Part shown: positions 28,461 through 40,027 of the stretch, one piece after another
Position numbering within the stretch: the first letter of the stretch is position 1
Layout: every line of letters starts with the position of its first letter
Assembly (NCBI GenBank): GCA_014905825.1
Contig: JACGCN010000002.1
Location: 62,001-126,000 of the forward strand
Origin: Lyophyllum atratum
Lineage: Eukaryota > Basidiomycota > Agaricomycetes > Agaricales > Lyophyllaceae
Length of the DNA: 64,000 bases
Direction: 5' to 3'
Notes under the pieces: generated by a model
The model's database searches: none
Seen by the model: the letters and a program-made list of their open reading frames with translations, nothing else
Told to the model about the DNA's origin: nothing
Translations under genes and position numbers: made by a program

Positions 28461-30712
28461 GTTGTCGTATATAGTTCTGGAGAACAGGCTAAGAGCACGA
28501 TCGGTTTATAAAGGAGCGCGAATGCAAAGGGTTTGCGCGTTATCTCCAGCGGTTCCTACTGGTAGTCATCTCGAACCAACCTATCATATCAAATCGATGG
28601 CAGTTCCTCCGAGATTCAGAAGACCTCGTGACCGTAATTGGGGAACCTATGACATGGGTTGTGGAGTACTCGGTGAGAAATCAGACGGCCTCGTGCAGTA
28701 GGAAATAATGGATACATAGAGAAACGGATTCATGACAGCTTGAAATTTGAAATTGAATTTTGCGCACTGACCCGACGCGATCACGTGATCGGCGAGTAGA
28801 CGTTGACATCTGAATCAACGACAACTTGGACAACACATGTGGAAGCTTGAAGGTCGATGCCCCAGTGAAAAGTCGATCGGGCAAAACTGAGCCCAAACAA
28901 GCAGAAATAGCCAGCCAAAATCGGTTCATTTTGACTCGCAAGGGCTCCATACGGCTCAAGATTCCGGACTGTTATTCTGCCATATCGAGCGGGACTGAGC
29001 GATTTTGTAGCTTGTCATTCCATTCATTTTCGCTCGACTGCCATTTGTCGCTTTGGTTTCCCTTTCGTTCTGGCTCAATCAAAATTATATTTGTTTCTGA
29101 TACTAAATACAAGTACACGATCCGCCATGCACACCGAAGTCACCTCTCGCACAATCCTATGCACCCAAGTATACGATGTGTTAGCGAGTTTGCGAAGCCT
29201 GGGTCTGCCAGTACGGCTCACGGAAGGGGACAATCACGCACCGCGTACCTGGTTTGAAAACCGTCTTGGATGGACTGATGTGATCCCACCGCGGTCATCG
29301 CCAACGATTCTAAGTAGAACGTACGTCAATACACAGAATTGTCGTTGGTTATATGCGCACCTGATCACGTTTTGACCGCCCTTCCCAACTTCGGCCGCTT
29401 CTCCATCAAAACCCGGGCCACAGAGGGGTGACCAGCCAGTTCTCGGCGGAAAAAGCTTCGCGGCGCGGCGCTGCCAATGGTGGGGGAGGCGGGAGCAGGT
29501 GCGCTGGTCCTGGCAGCGAGATGGTGGTGGGGAAAGAAGTGGGAATGTTATTAGAGTTGCCGATTCTTGCTTGACTTTATAGAGCGTCTAAGACATTCAC
29601 TGCCGGAAAAGGCTCCGTCTGGTTTAGTCTTTTGCTGCATCTTGGATCCATGTGGCTGACACCAGTTAACATTGAGAAAACATAAGTCTGGACATCTGTC
29701 CAAGTGATTCTTCACTGACTTGGTGATTGAAGTTATCGACATTCATGACGTCATGCACGCTCGAATTATTTTGGGCCAATCTGGCTCGTTTGCCTCCCAT
29801 TTGGCTTGTTTGGACTCAATTCCGCCCGACCCACTTTTCACTGGGGACGTCGATGACTCGCCGGGAGTCCGACCTTTTTGGTCTACCGCGCCCACAAGTT
29901 CCCATAGGCGCCCGCCACGCCTAGTCGCCTCAAATCGCTTTTGGACACCGGGACACGATGACCCATGCCATATTCGATTTGCTTGAGTCAACAAACCTTT
30001 GTTGGACCTTTGCAGAACTATCTGCTTGATTATCCTAATCGCGACTCTCGTCTCATCTCTGAACCTTTTTCCGCGAAATTCCGCCAAGTCAGGAGAGGTC
30101 GAAACAGGCACTTCTAAGAGGCGACCGGCGTGTCTAGCCTGGTCATTGAAGAATATCGCGGATAAAGGTGATATTATCCGGCTAGTTAACATAGTGAAGG
30201 GACGGAATAATCTCAATACTGTTCATTCTGCAGGGAACGCGCATTGAGTCTTGGGGTTGTTCTTGGGTGGATGCAGTGCACGCGTCATTCAGCTTTTGCT
30301 TGCCTCTCCTATCCGCTACATACGGCGCTTTACTAAACAGATATTCTCAAAATCGCGCTTCGAACGAGGGGCATTCCTCTAGCTCTGCTACGAGGGTTTT
30401 CTGCAGGTGCAGTAGGGCCATCCCGCTTTTCACATCGAGACAGGCTTTAATTCGTGCACTTTCTTATCTCCCGTAGCGGCCGAGTGATAATGATTAGATA
30501 TTTCAGTCGGGCTAAAGTCACTCGGGCTAAAGTAGATTTGATTGATAGCTGTCATCACATCATTCTATCCTATAGAATGGCAGATTTCTTCACTATAGTA
30601 GATCACCCAACTCCAAGCACAGCCTTTCGCGAACCGTCAGCAGTGCTACTATCGACTTTTAGCCGTCTGACGGAAGGAAAAATTGGCAGCATACCATTCG
30701 CTAATATAACCA
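28461..30712. other. Gene-poor stretch with a diverged inverted repeat
   Basis: No gene recognised. A block at about 28858-28945 and one at about 29765-29850 are inverted copies of each other (shared core cttgtttgg.ctca.tt..gcccga and acttttcactgggg), about three quarters identical by eye. They may be the ends of an old transposon, but no target duplication was found. The start of the region includes the promoter of the Cdc48-like gene. Confidence 0.45.
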
Positions 30713-30983
30713 CTACTCAACAAAACAGATCTATCGAAAAGGAACGAGCGTCATCCAACGAATCCCGGACTGGTAACGAACGAACACTCACGAAGGGTTC
30801 GCCAAGCTCGATGGAACGGTTACATGTCAACCCGGTGCAGCACTGGAAGTGAGGGTCACTTAGATCGCAAGTGAACCCCTGCCGCATGCACTGGAATCCC
30901 GCCGTATTGGCTTCGGGCAAGGCTGCGGCGCTAGTACCCGCGACCAGGGTGATCAAAACTAGAATGCTGGAGAGGAAGCGCAT
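30713..30983 (-). CDS. Small secreted cystine-knot-like protein (copy A)
   Basis: Two exons (30983-30792 and 30730-30713) encode about 69 residues. The N-terminus is a signal peptide (basic start MRF, hydrophobic core LSSILVLITLVAG, likely cut after SAA or nearby). The mature part has six cysteines in the order C-x6-C-x8-CC-x4-C-x11-C, like an inhibitor-cystine-knot fold. The sixth cysteine comes from a five-codon last exon (ICFVE). It belongs with the copies at 37402, 58293, 59681 and 61607, which share the intron position and phase. The function is unknown; small secreted proteins of mushrooms are often effectors or defence peptides (inference). An A/T box (atttaa) lies 68-73 bp upstream of the ATG. 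Confidence 0.75.
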
Positions 30984-31050
30984 TGCTTAGCGTTGTGCGA
31001 TGTAGCGGCGGGGAAGCTGGAGGGACCTGGGGATGTTTGGCCAGGTTCGT

Positions 31051-31056
31051 ATTTAA
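31051..31056 (-). promoter_or_regulatory. TATA-like box of cystine-knot copy A
   Basis: The box atttaa (ttaaat on the minus strand) lies 68-73 bp upstream of the start codon at 30983, at the same distance as the TATA boxes of copies C, D and E. Confidence 0.4.
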
Positions 31057-31493
31057 GGTCTTACGAAGTTCTTGTCCCTCAACCGGTGGCAGCGGGGGCT
31101 TGATAATCAAGGTCCAGGTGGAACCCCGCAGTTGAAGTATCACAGGTTAGTGACAGCGAAAGACAGCCTGCCACGACAGGATACACCGCCTCATGAAATT
31201 TGAAAGGCGAACGGCCGAAAGTGACAGGGGGTGATTCGATACGCCAACACTTCTGCGGTGCATCATGGATTTCAAATGGATTTCGTCGAGGATTCATTCT
31301 AGGAGAAGACTGTGCTCATGAGGTCGAGGTGCTTAAATTTCACGTTTGCTTTGTGACGAATCCCGAATCGTCGTATTGTAGAGCGCAGGTTACAGGTTAT
31401 ATCAAGAATTTCGAAAGAATATGCGGTCCTTACATAGCAGAAGATCTACTCCTTTCCCTACGATTGCAAGAGGCATCTCAGGCCTACATTTAA

Positions 31494-32208
31494 TTATGTA
31501 AATGCTGCGATGGCATGGTCGATAGCAGCGTCAGACAATGTCTTCAAAGCCTTGGCCCTATCTTTCTGGGACTCCTGGAGGAAATATATAAGCTCTCAGA
31601 AGACCTGATGACGAGATAGAAACGGTCTAACCGGTGCGACTGAAAGGAATGCATCCGTAAGCTTAGCTCCAGTGGCTTTGACGCTCATCAGGTGGTATTG
31701 CGCGACGGGGTTCACAAGGTTGCCAACAAGTGGGACCTCTCGGAACGTGTTCTGCTTGGCGGCAATCGCCTTCGAGGCCTCGTCGATGATGGGTTCTACA
31801 CCTTGAAGAGCGTTCAAGATCTTGGTACCGTCAGCCATAGATAACGGCCCTGGTAGACCCTAAAAGGCCAGATCTTGAGAAATGGCGTAGTTCAGTGAAA
31901 AGAAAGAGAACTGACGTTGAAATCAGTGATTCCTTTCGTCATGGCAGCGACGACGCTGCTTGCACCAGAGTGAAGAGGCTGCATAACCAGAGTACCACTT
32001 TTAATAGAGCTATAGAAATAAGGTGAACGATACGGACCAAAGCTCGGAGGAGAGACCCTCCTTTATCAGGGAGAGCGGCGACAGTATCGCGGAGGGTAGT
32101 GACCTGGCCTATGATATCGTTGATATTGGCTAGGATGTCGGCCACAGATGATGCGGAGCCAACGGCAACGAGAGAGGCGAGTAGAGCGAAAGAGAGAGTG
32201 ATTTTCAT
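31494..32208 (-). CDS. HsbA-like hydrophobic surface binding protein
   Basis: Four exons (32208-32038, 31978-31916, 31859-31632, 31574-31494) give 180 residues. A signal peptide is plain (MKITLSFALLASLVAVGSAS). The mature part is alpha-helical with the HsbA layout: VADILANINDIIGQVTTLRD, GASSVVAAMTKGITD, ILNALQGVEPIIDEASKAIA, a loop with VPLVGNLVNPVAQYHL, and the C-terminal AIDHAIAAFT. Known for the family: HsbA-type proteins are secreted, adsorb to hydrophobic surfaces and can recruit lytic enzymes such as cutinases. No cysteines are needed and none is seen in the mature protein. A naive reading through the last intron would end at 31596; the spliced model gives the usual family C-terminus and is preferred. 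Confidence 0.82.
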
Positions 32209-32249
32209 CTTGGACAGGCTGATATGACCCGTCGGAGAGTAGAGCCGCT

Positions 32250-32255
32250 TTTATA
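32250..32255 (-). promoter_or_regulatory. TATA box of the HsbA-like gene
   Basis: The sequence agctataaaagcgg on the minus strand contains TATAAA, 42-47 bp upstream of the ATG at 32208. A strong TATA box suits a highly expressed secreted protein. Confidence 0.6.
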
Positions 32256-32260
32256 GCTCG

Positions 32261-33871
32261 CGCGCCAGACAAGATATAGTTAACTTTGTAAGGGCCGGAG
32301 TGGGGTGTGGGGAACAACGAAATGTACTTTGCGATTGACGAGGGCGAGCCGAATAAAGGATGTGTGATGTCCGATCGCGTTGAAACCAATGGAAGATTCG
32401 GTTTGGCTTGACATCTATGATTTTCTGCGGAAGCCAACCCGACAATGGGAAACCTAGAAATGCTCATCGGAACGTTCTTAGTAGGGTCCAGGATAGCGTG
32501 AACGAAATGAGCCCATACCTTGTCCGGGGCTTCATAAATCAAATTATTGAAGATGCAAGACTCAAAGAAGGACACGCGGCAAGAGTGGTGGGAGGTCATG
32601 GGTCCTGAGTACGAGTTCAACGCTAGAAGGATGTTGGAACTTGGAGATCCGCTCCCGCCTTGGACATGGACTTGTGTCGTGTCTTTCCGGGATCGTGCTC
32701 TACAACAATCTGGTCGAGTAAACCTTGATGAGGTTTGTGACGAGCCGCATGTGCAGTACTTGATGTTCTGTCGCATTTTCGCTGGCAGTGGCGAAGCCCG
32801 AAAATAGGCCTCATCCTTGTTTCTGGGTGATTGACAGTGTTGGGCGACAGCCTGTTCATTTTCCATCAAAATTCCGTCACAAACAAGAATCATGGGACTT
32901 GTGGCTCTCCCTCTCCTCGATTCGAGCCACCGTGATGACCCGCCACCTGCTGTCTTCTACACCATTTCGTCAGTCAATAGCATAAAACAGGTTTTCAAAA
33001 TATGTGTCCAAACCTAATGGGTGAACGTCTCATTCGTGCTTACCGAATATACTACTTAGTCAACGCCTTGACAGCTAGAATACTACGGTATGTCCATTTG
33101 TGTGCTGGGTTTTGTGACTCGTCGTGCTGGCGACATATGCATGTTCAGACTAACCATTTAGGTCATTTGGGATGAGAAGTCTTCGGCTGGCACGAAAATC
33201 ACTGATCTTGCTAGGTGCCATAAAGATAACATTTGACAGGGATCCCGCTTTCTGCTCCAGCTAACAAACAGCGAATGGTTTTGGTCAGTTGTCGATGACT
33301 TTTTGAATTGAAGAGTCGAGCGGTGCGACAAATTGACCTAGAAGTTGGTTGAGCAACACTAAAGGTGACAGGACATTAGGCGCTCTAAGTATCCTGGTTT
33401 TATACTATGATATTGAGGGATAAACCGCATGCCAACTGGTGATAATCCCGCACATCCGAGCGAAGGTACGGATCCACGTGTTTTGACGCGTATATCCTGA
33501 TGACCACGCAAATCTCAGCAACTCAACCGCTTTTCGCTTCAAATGCCGCTAGTTGGGACATGGTACTTGCTACTAACTCCAACATCGTTATTCTCATCTG
33601 GCAACATGCCGAATGTCACGTTTGGCGTTCTCTTCGTCTCCGAGTTGTTCTTTGCCTAGATAGGACAGTGATATCGCCTCTGTACGCGTGTTCTGGCGTT
33701 TCGAACCTCCTCTCACCCTCAGAAAACCCCGAGAATTCTCGGACAAGTCGGCTGCCCAACACCCGGTCGGTCCTATACATTACTAAAAACTTCTGGTTTC
33801 TCATTCTGAACGGTATTTTGCCCCCCCAGTTCGGCCACCACTAGCGTGCCCCTAACACTCCTCGACTGTCC
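32261..33871. other. Unassigned intergenic stretch
   Basis: About 1.6 kb with only short overlapping frames on both strands. No recognised gene, RNA or repeat. Confidence 0.35.
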
Positions 33872-35279
33872 ATGTCTCTAGGGACGACGACTTCCCCTTC
33901 CAACGGTAGACCAAAAACCTGGGCACCGCCTTTCATTCCCAAGTCTGAGGAGACCGCATCCAATGCGCTTACCGACAACGCTACATTTTTTGCCGTCACC
34001 CCAACGTCGTTTGACGTGCGGGAGAGCTTCCCGCTGATTGTGGTACTATTTTTGCTGGGCCCACCATGTCTGAAGTTCCTTAACTTCCAGGCTTGCGTTG
34101 GTATCATTATTGGCTCATATGTCATCCCTGCGATTATTCGGCTGCGGTATCCTCGATTTCTAGAAGCGAATATGGTCGATGAGCTCAGGATCGAATCCGG
34201 TTTGCTCAAGAGTGTTTGTGCATCAGTTACTGCCGTCCTCCTCCAGGTACTCTCCTCACCATGCTGACTTTGGTGCCTCGGATTCATATGATTTTTCTCC
34301 TGAAACAGGTGCACAACCCCGGAATATGTCTCGCTGTACGTTCCTCGGCTAAACTTCGCCGAACATTCATTCTCAAGCCGTATTCATTCCCAGGGCAAAT
34401 TCCACTCTGAATTCCACTCCCGGCCGTTGGTTCGCCTACTCCGGACATTGCTACTAGTCGAGGTTGCGTCCAACGGCACTCACGAAGAGAGGGAGAAGAT
34501 GGCGAGTTGGCTGCGTTATATACACCGCCATATCCATGGGGTCATAACCGAGGACATGCGCAACGAGCTAGGGATCCCTAGCGATATCGAAGTGTATGGG
34601 TATACAGAGGAGCTGAACGCGTATATCGTGTACATGCTCACTTGGGCTTCCATCTCCTTTCAGACGCGTTTTGGACGACCGTGCGTACCATACCTCGTAT
34701 TATCTCTAAGACGTCAGTACTCATCCGCGCATCAGCCTCTCGAAACGAGCGAAAGATGCTATCGTACTCGAGTACACCTGTATAGCATTACGCATCGGTA
34801 TCCCTGAGGAGCTTTTGAGTAAAGACTATGAGTCCTTCCTGGTGTCATTAGACAAACACCTAGACGTACTGGACTTGGGACACTCACTCGATCTCGCCCG
34901 CTCAACTGTTCAAAGCATAGAAACACCGATGCTGACTTCGAAAATGAGTCTCATCAGCAGACTTCTATGTAGAGTGGGGCTCATGATTGGTTTCGAGTTG
35001 CTGCCGCAGCGAGTTCGCGACCAGGGCCAGTATCAGCTCAAGGTGCTGAGTACGCCATGGCAGCGCGCAATTCAGAAGATACTGATGGCTGTGCTTTGGT
35101 TCTTCTACCCAATGTTGATGTGGCTGCCTTTACGCGGAGCAATGTGCCTGATCCTTATATCAGAGCCTCAGTTACGACCCGTCTTCATGGTGCGCTTTCT
35201 CCTTTGTTTGTCTATGATATCGTACTCACTACTCGAACTTATTCTTCACAGTCCTCCTTGCAAACCATCCACTCCATGA
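33872..35279 (+). CDS. ER-type DUF2236 oxygenase (mpaB/rubber-oxygenase family)
   Basis: Four exons (33872-34246, 34309-34335, 34394-34680, 34736 onward) encode about 410 residues if translation stops at 35279. The first exon has one or two membrane helices (FPLIVVLFLLGPPCLKFL and ACVGIIIGSYVIPAII), fitting an ER anchor. The DUF2236 core follows: HNPGICLAGKFHSEF, RPLVRLLRTLLLVEVASNGT, WLRYIHRHIHGVI with the family's conserved histidine region, AYIVYMLTWASISFQTRFGRP, and near the C-terminus a short Tyr-Pro block (LWFFYPMLMWLPLR). Known family members bind heme and oxidatively cleave isoprenoid chains (farnesyl side chain, polyisoprene). At the end, the stop TGA overlaps the ATG of the next gene. 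A GT-AG intron at 35190-35251 would instead splice this frame in phase into the cis-prenyltransferase, making a 740-residue fusion. Confidence 0.78.
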
Positions 35280-36445
35280 ACATTCACTCTGATGAGCCTT
35301 TCTTCTCCAAGCCGGCAGGCTACAAGTCGAATTCAATAGATATCGAGGACGAACTGCCTTCGTACGTACTTTGGCTGGACTCCGGGAAGGAAGGGAGGAG
35401 TTTCCTGGGCCGGCTTGTCGTTCGCGTCCTACGGGCTCAATTGTTGAGCTCTGCCCGAGCTCGATGGTCTGTCGCCTGGGTCGCGCCCTGGGTCCGCCTT
35501 TCTGCAGAACTAGTCGGGCTAACCGCGGACATTATTTGGCGGCGTATACTGGACACCGGTGCTCGCTGGAAAACCCAAATCAAGGAGAGCGCGATATTCG
35601 GCGACGACGAAATAAAACTACCACGCCATAGTAAGTTCGCTTCCTCATGATCAGTCGTTCCACTATTTTTATACTGACTTCATTCTTACAGTAGGTTTCG
35701 TCATGGATGGAAATCGACGATATGCCCGGACCATGGGTCAGTCAGTCAGAGTCGGACACCAACGCGGGGCCTTGACCGCAGTCAACGTTCTTCAATGGTG
35801 GCTGCGCTTCATGCCGAACACAGCCACATATACTCATCCAGGTCCCGGGCCTCAATATCTCACTCTATGGGTCTTCTCCACCGAGAATTTCAAGCGTCCA
35901 AAGGAGGAGGTAGACGTCCTCTTCCGCTTGATGACCGTCCATTTCAACAGCCTTGCGTTCACCTCGTCGATTCACCTATTCCAGATCCGCGTTCGCATTG
36001 TAGGGAACCGGGAAAGACTTCCGCGAGAGCTGGTGGACGCGATTGAACTATTGGAGGATATGACAAGGAGATACTCACGGTTGTTCCTCCAAATTGCGGT
36101 GGGCTACGGCGGACGCGACGAGATCGTGCATTCAGTGCGGAGCGTGATTGCTCGAGGGGTGGAGGTCACTGAGGGTAGTATCAGCCAGGGAACTTTTTGC
36201 TCTCAGATGGGTGTTCCTCCCGTCGAGCTCATCGTCAGAACGTCGGAACGCAGGTGAGTCGGGGGCTAATTGCATTTTCGCATTTCCGACGCGTCTACCT
36301 TTACAGGACAAGCGGGTTCTTCTTGTGGGACACCCAAACTGCAGAACTGCACTTTTTGGACAAGCTTTGGCCGCAGTTGACTGAAGGAGATTGGTTGGAC
36401 GCAATTGCTAGCTTTTCTCAGCGGGAGATGCGTAACGGCAGATAG
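35276..36445 (+). CDS. cis-Prenyltransferase (Z-isoprenyl diphosphate synthase)
   Basis: Exons 35276 (or 35252)-35630, 35692-36253 and 36307-36445 give about 351 residues when started at the ATG 35276. The N-terminal 120 residues are family-untypical, with a hydrophobic/amphipathic segment (WVAPWVRLSAELVGLTADII). The catalytic domain shows FVMDGNRRYARTMG with the catalytic Asp, LTLWVFSTENFKRPKEE, RIVGNRERLP, GYGGRDEIVHSV, and VELIVRTSERRTSGFFLW, a slightly altered RTSGExRLS motif. The C-terminus ends MRNGR, containing the RxG motif needed for activity in this family. Function by family: condenses isopentenyl diphosphate onto an allylic primer to make dolichol-type or longer cis-polyprenols, usually at the ER. 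Placed directly behind a DUF2236 oxygenase with no spacer, so the two may be one transcript or one protein. Confidence 0.85.
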
Positions 36446-36529
36446 TTTGCCAGCCCTTCAAGTGATGTTTCTGCATGAATTTATTCGTTATCACTCAGTT
36501 ATTTACTAAAGAGTACTCTTTGAACTACG

Positions 36530-36715
36530 TTTCAGGCGTAACCCCAGTTCCTCCGATCCATCAAACGTTAATGACTAGTCTATGACATCGTTTGAGCGGT
36601 GATCAAAAGGGAGGCATCAACAACTGCTCACCGTCCGCCTATTGTCTTTCGCTCACCATCTTGATAACTAGGAGCTCATATATTACCCACATGCTATGCA
36701 CTCCTAACTCGACTA
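36530..36715. repeat. Direct repeat of the 3' part of a cystine-knot gene (decayed)
   Basis: The segment is similar, in the same orientation, to 37245-37430 (shared aactacgtttca, ctccgatcca, ctatgacat/actg, ggtgatc.aaag.gaggca.c.acaactgctcacc). The second segment covers the last exon and 3' flank of cystine-knot copy B. In the first, atgctatgcactcctaa corresponds to the copy B last exon and acceptor (gccatgcattcctaa). I read it as the remnant of a duplicated gene copy. Confidence 0.55.
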
Positions 36716-36970
36716 GTACAGTTAGCGACTTGACCCTCGACAGATCCTGATGCCCTCCCAAGCTTGCCTACGAATTATGTGCCAATCTATTTGAACGTAT
36801 AAATCGAACTGATAAACATAATTCTTCGAGTATAGGTCTTACTTTGGTAGGCATGACTGTTAGCTATAGCGCTAGATGTAGACAAGATGTAGACTGGGTC
36901 TGTCATCGAAAGAAATTGGGGATGGATGGTTCTCGGGCAAGTAAGTGTCCCTCAGCCAACGACACGTACA

Positions 36971-37044
36971 GGCCGACTAGCTCAGCTGGTTAGAGCGTCG
37001 TGCTAATAACGCGAAGGTCTTGGGTTCGATCCCCACGTTGGCCA
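36971..37044 (+). tRNA. tRNA-Ile (anticodon AAT)
   Basis: A 74-nt cloverleaf identical to the copy at 21437-21510, with discriminator A. It lies between the two arms of the direct repeat at 36530 and 37245. Confidence 0.95.
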
Positions 37045-37401
37045 TGTCCACGAGACGTGCATCTCCGTTTTGTCGCGTGAACTTCGATGCTAGCTTCAAC
37101 TTGGTACTATTTATCGACTGCATCTATGCACGGTGCCACGGCCCACGGTGGCACCATACACTGTATATTTAAAGACATCACCGCTCGACGAATAGATTTT
37201 ATAAACGAAATCACGTCAACCCTGTCCGTACAAAGCTAATTTTTCAACTACGTTTCAACAGTCCCTCCGATCCAATGAAAATAATTCTATGACACTGAAT
37301 GGGTGGTGATCGAAAGCGAGGCACCGACAACTGCTCACCGACACCAGCCGCTTACTATCCGTAACTTTACATTCCGATGACCCAGGGCACAAACATCACC
37401 C

Positions 37402-37728
37402 TCACGCCATGCATTCCTAAGTAGCAGCAACGATCAAACCAGTCACCATACAACGCCGCACAAGAAGACTCTTGGAAAAGCTTACATTGCCTATACGACG
37501 TGAAAAAGCGCAATTGGACGAGCAGCAGTCGGAATGCTCGCGACAATGTAAGCCGTTTGGGCGGCAGGCAACCGCGTCAGCGTCGAGAATGCCTCCGAGT
37601 CGATCGCCGATGCGGAAGCAGACAACGTCGTCGATGATGTTAGCGCCGACATAGCGGTCGAAGGCGGCGGCAGAGCTAGTGCCAGCGAGGAGTGCGATCA
37701 AGGCAAGAGTGGATAAGGTGAAGCGCAT
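37402..37728 (-). CDS. Small secreted cystine-knot-like protein (copy B)
   Basis: Exons 37728-37486 and 37416-37402 encode 85 residues. The signal peptide is MRFTLSTLALIALLAGTSSA. The C-terminal half has the six-cysteine pattern C-x6-C-x5-CC-x3-C-x9-C, with the sixth cysteine in the four-codon last exon (ECMA). One additional cysteine (VVCFRIGD) lies before the knot region, in a longer spacer than in the other copies. Intron position and phase 0 equal those of copies A, C, D and E. The frame that reads through the intron also stays open to 37417, so intron retention would give a different tail without the final cysteine. Confidence 0.75.
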
Positions 37729-38483
37729 CGTTGAGTGGGAGTAGTAAGTTCAGTAAGTTTTGGCTGGTTTGCAGACTGCGGGAGGGGATACTGAAGTCAA
37801 AGAGCACATCCGTTTCATGTCTTATGTACCTTTTCACCTACGCTGCTTACGCGTAATGTAACCCGGGCGCAAGGCCAGGAGGCAGATGATGCAGACAGAC
37901 TTCTAGAACGAAATTGGAAGGCACCATGGCTCAGAGCTCTCCTCGAGTTTGATCCTTTACATCCTCGGGGTAAGATGAAAGCTTGGAAATCGGGAGAAGG
38001 AGAAGGATGTATGCAGTCTTGCATGCTATGAGAACTGTCGGCGGAGGCGGACAAGACGTACACGAGCTTTTCTAGCATGTCCATGAAGGTAGCGAAACTG
38101 TCGAGCTGTTGGTCATCAGTGTTCTTTCGAGTATACCTACCACCTTTCTGAGTGTAATAACAATAAGAGCCGCAGCTAGCTCGAATGGAACGGAAAGCTG
38201 CAGAATGGTCGCCGTTGGCGGATCCGAGTTGGTGCAGGAAGGGAACGTCGCAATTCAATCCCAGCCATAGAAAGTCCTGGGTTCGATCCCCACGTTTGCC
38301 AACGAGGGTGACCACCCTTACTTTCATTCTAGTAAGTTCAGCGTGTCATACTTATTCAAGTTGCTCATCAGGCCTGCGATTATATACATCACTACACTCC
38401 CTCAACGCACGCACACATCTACTGCTTCCATCCAAGATTCCTTCAAGACACAGAAATTTCTTCTAGTAACCCCACATCACGGT
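37729..38483. other. Unassigned stretch with a tRNA fragment
   Basis: No gene recognised. Short frames occur on both strands; the region contains the tRNA-Ile remnant at 38270-38301. Confidence 0.35.
38270..38301 (+). pseudogene. 3' half of a tRNA-Ile gene
   Basis: The piece aaagtcctgggttcgatc followed by cccacgtttgcca matches the variable loop, T-arm and acceptor 3' strand of the intact tRNA-Ile genes with a few changes. The 5' half is absent. Confidence 0.6.
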
Positions 38484-39673
38484 CTATTCTTCTACCACAT
38501 CCCCCAGATCCGCGCCTTCCTCCCCACTGAAGTACTCTGGTAGGATAAACGCGAGCTTCTTGCGGTCCTCGGGATTCTGCTTCTCTGACCGCGGCATGAT
38601 GCTGAACTGCATCGAGCCCACCTCCTCGAGAAGCAGGCCCTGCCCCTCCGTGCTGATCGCGATATGCAGGTCCTCCAAAATAGTCGCAGCGACGAGACGG
38701 GAGGTGTCCGCATTTGCCTTGAGTGTCTTGAACACTTCAGCAGCGGTCACGGCCTCGGACTGTGGACGCCAGGAGTCATAGTCCGTCGCCGTCGCGACGA
38801 GCGCGTAGCTACGCATCCAAGTATCAATATTTTTCCCAAAGTCGCAGCACACGAAGGACGTACCTGATCTCCGCCTCGCGCGCCAGCTTCGACTCGGGCA
38901 ACACGCTCATGTTGATCAAATCCCCACCCCACTGGCGATACATCATGCTCTCCGCCCGCGTCGAGAACTGCGGGCCCTCCATACACACGATGCACTTATC
39001 CGTGAACAGCTTCACACCCCTTCCTTCATCCGCCAACACCTTCCTCACGCGCTCCTCCAACCACCGCACCAGTCCTCGGCTGAATGGGTCTCCGAATGCA
39101 GCGTGCGCGACGACCGAAGTGCCCTCGAAGAAGGAAGCGGGGCGCACTCCCTTGGTACGATCGATTATCTGGGAGGGGAGGGCGAAGGAGCCTGGGGAGA
39201 TCTCTTCGCGCAGTGAGCCGACGGCGGAGAAGGCGAGGATGGCGCGGACACCGAGAGACTTGAGGGCGGCGATGTTGGCGCGGGCGGGGACGGAGGAGGG
39301 CGGGATGGTGTGGCCTGTGCCGTGGCGTGCGAGGAAGGCGACTTGCGTGCCCGAGGGAAGAGAGGCTATGGTTATAGGTGCGCTGGGGAAGCCCCATGGC
39401 TGAGGTGAGTTAGTAAGATGGTGGTGTATAACTTGGACGTAGGCAACGCACTGTTTCGGGGTTGACATGTTTACTGTAACGTACAGAACAATGAGGTGCT
39501 GTTCTGTCTCTATGACTTGTCAGTTGGAACGTACATGAATGTGAGGTTATCAAGATGGTATAAGCCACTCCCGCCAATAACACCGATAAGCACTGTCATG
39601 CACACAGTCAGGAAGGTGCTTAGAAAGAGTTTGAAGAGAAACACGGTTTGAACATACCTTTATCGTTGGCCAT
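38484..39673 (-). CDS. MEU1: S-methyl-5'-thioadenosine phosphorylase
   Basis: Five exons (39673-39658, 39592-39535, 39473-39452, 39399-38864, 38808-38484) give 318 residues. The family pattern is clear: [99 protein letters not shown] and ATATDYDSW. The Asp of ATDYDSW and the phosphate-binding GGSG and RHG..H segments are in place. Reaction: phosphorolysis of 5'-methylthioadenosine to adenine and 5-methylthioribose-1-phosphate, in polyamine metabolism and methionine salvage. The first exon carries only five codons plus one base; exon 3 has 22 nt. Phases match at every junction, which supports these micro-exons. Confidence 0.94.
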
Positions 39674-40027
39674 TGTCGAAGTGAGAAGGATCCGTAGCGA
39701 TTGAGAGAATTGGGCGGTGGTGGTGATAATTCCGAAGAGAGATTGAAAAAAAATGATATCGTGATCTGATAAGATCTTATCAATCTAGATTTTTGGTTAA
39801 GATCAGCGCTGATCCCAAGTGATTTTGTTCGAGCGACGAGACGAAACTGCTACGCCGAGGTGCTTGTAGCAATAGTATCAGTAGCAGCAAGACGACTGCA
39901 CGCTTCAAAATTCGAGCCGATGGTCTTTTCATGGATTTATCTTCCAAGATACTTCGTTACTTGGACTGCAATTGTCGACACTCATGCTTGCTCAGGACTT
40001 GGTCCCCGTAGCTCAGCGTTCAACGTC

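Noticed and set aside
35276..35279. The ATGA overlap read as bacterial-type translational coupling
   Set aside because: The genome is eukaryotic with introns in both genes. A spliced fusion or separate or read-through transcripts are more plausible than a coupled operon.
37132..37155. The palindrome ggtgccac...gtggcacc as a solo transposon end
   Set aside because: It shares the CCGTGGCA-type core with the Mutator-like ends, but there is no GGGCA end block and no flanking duplication. It is too short to support.
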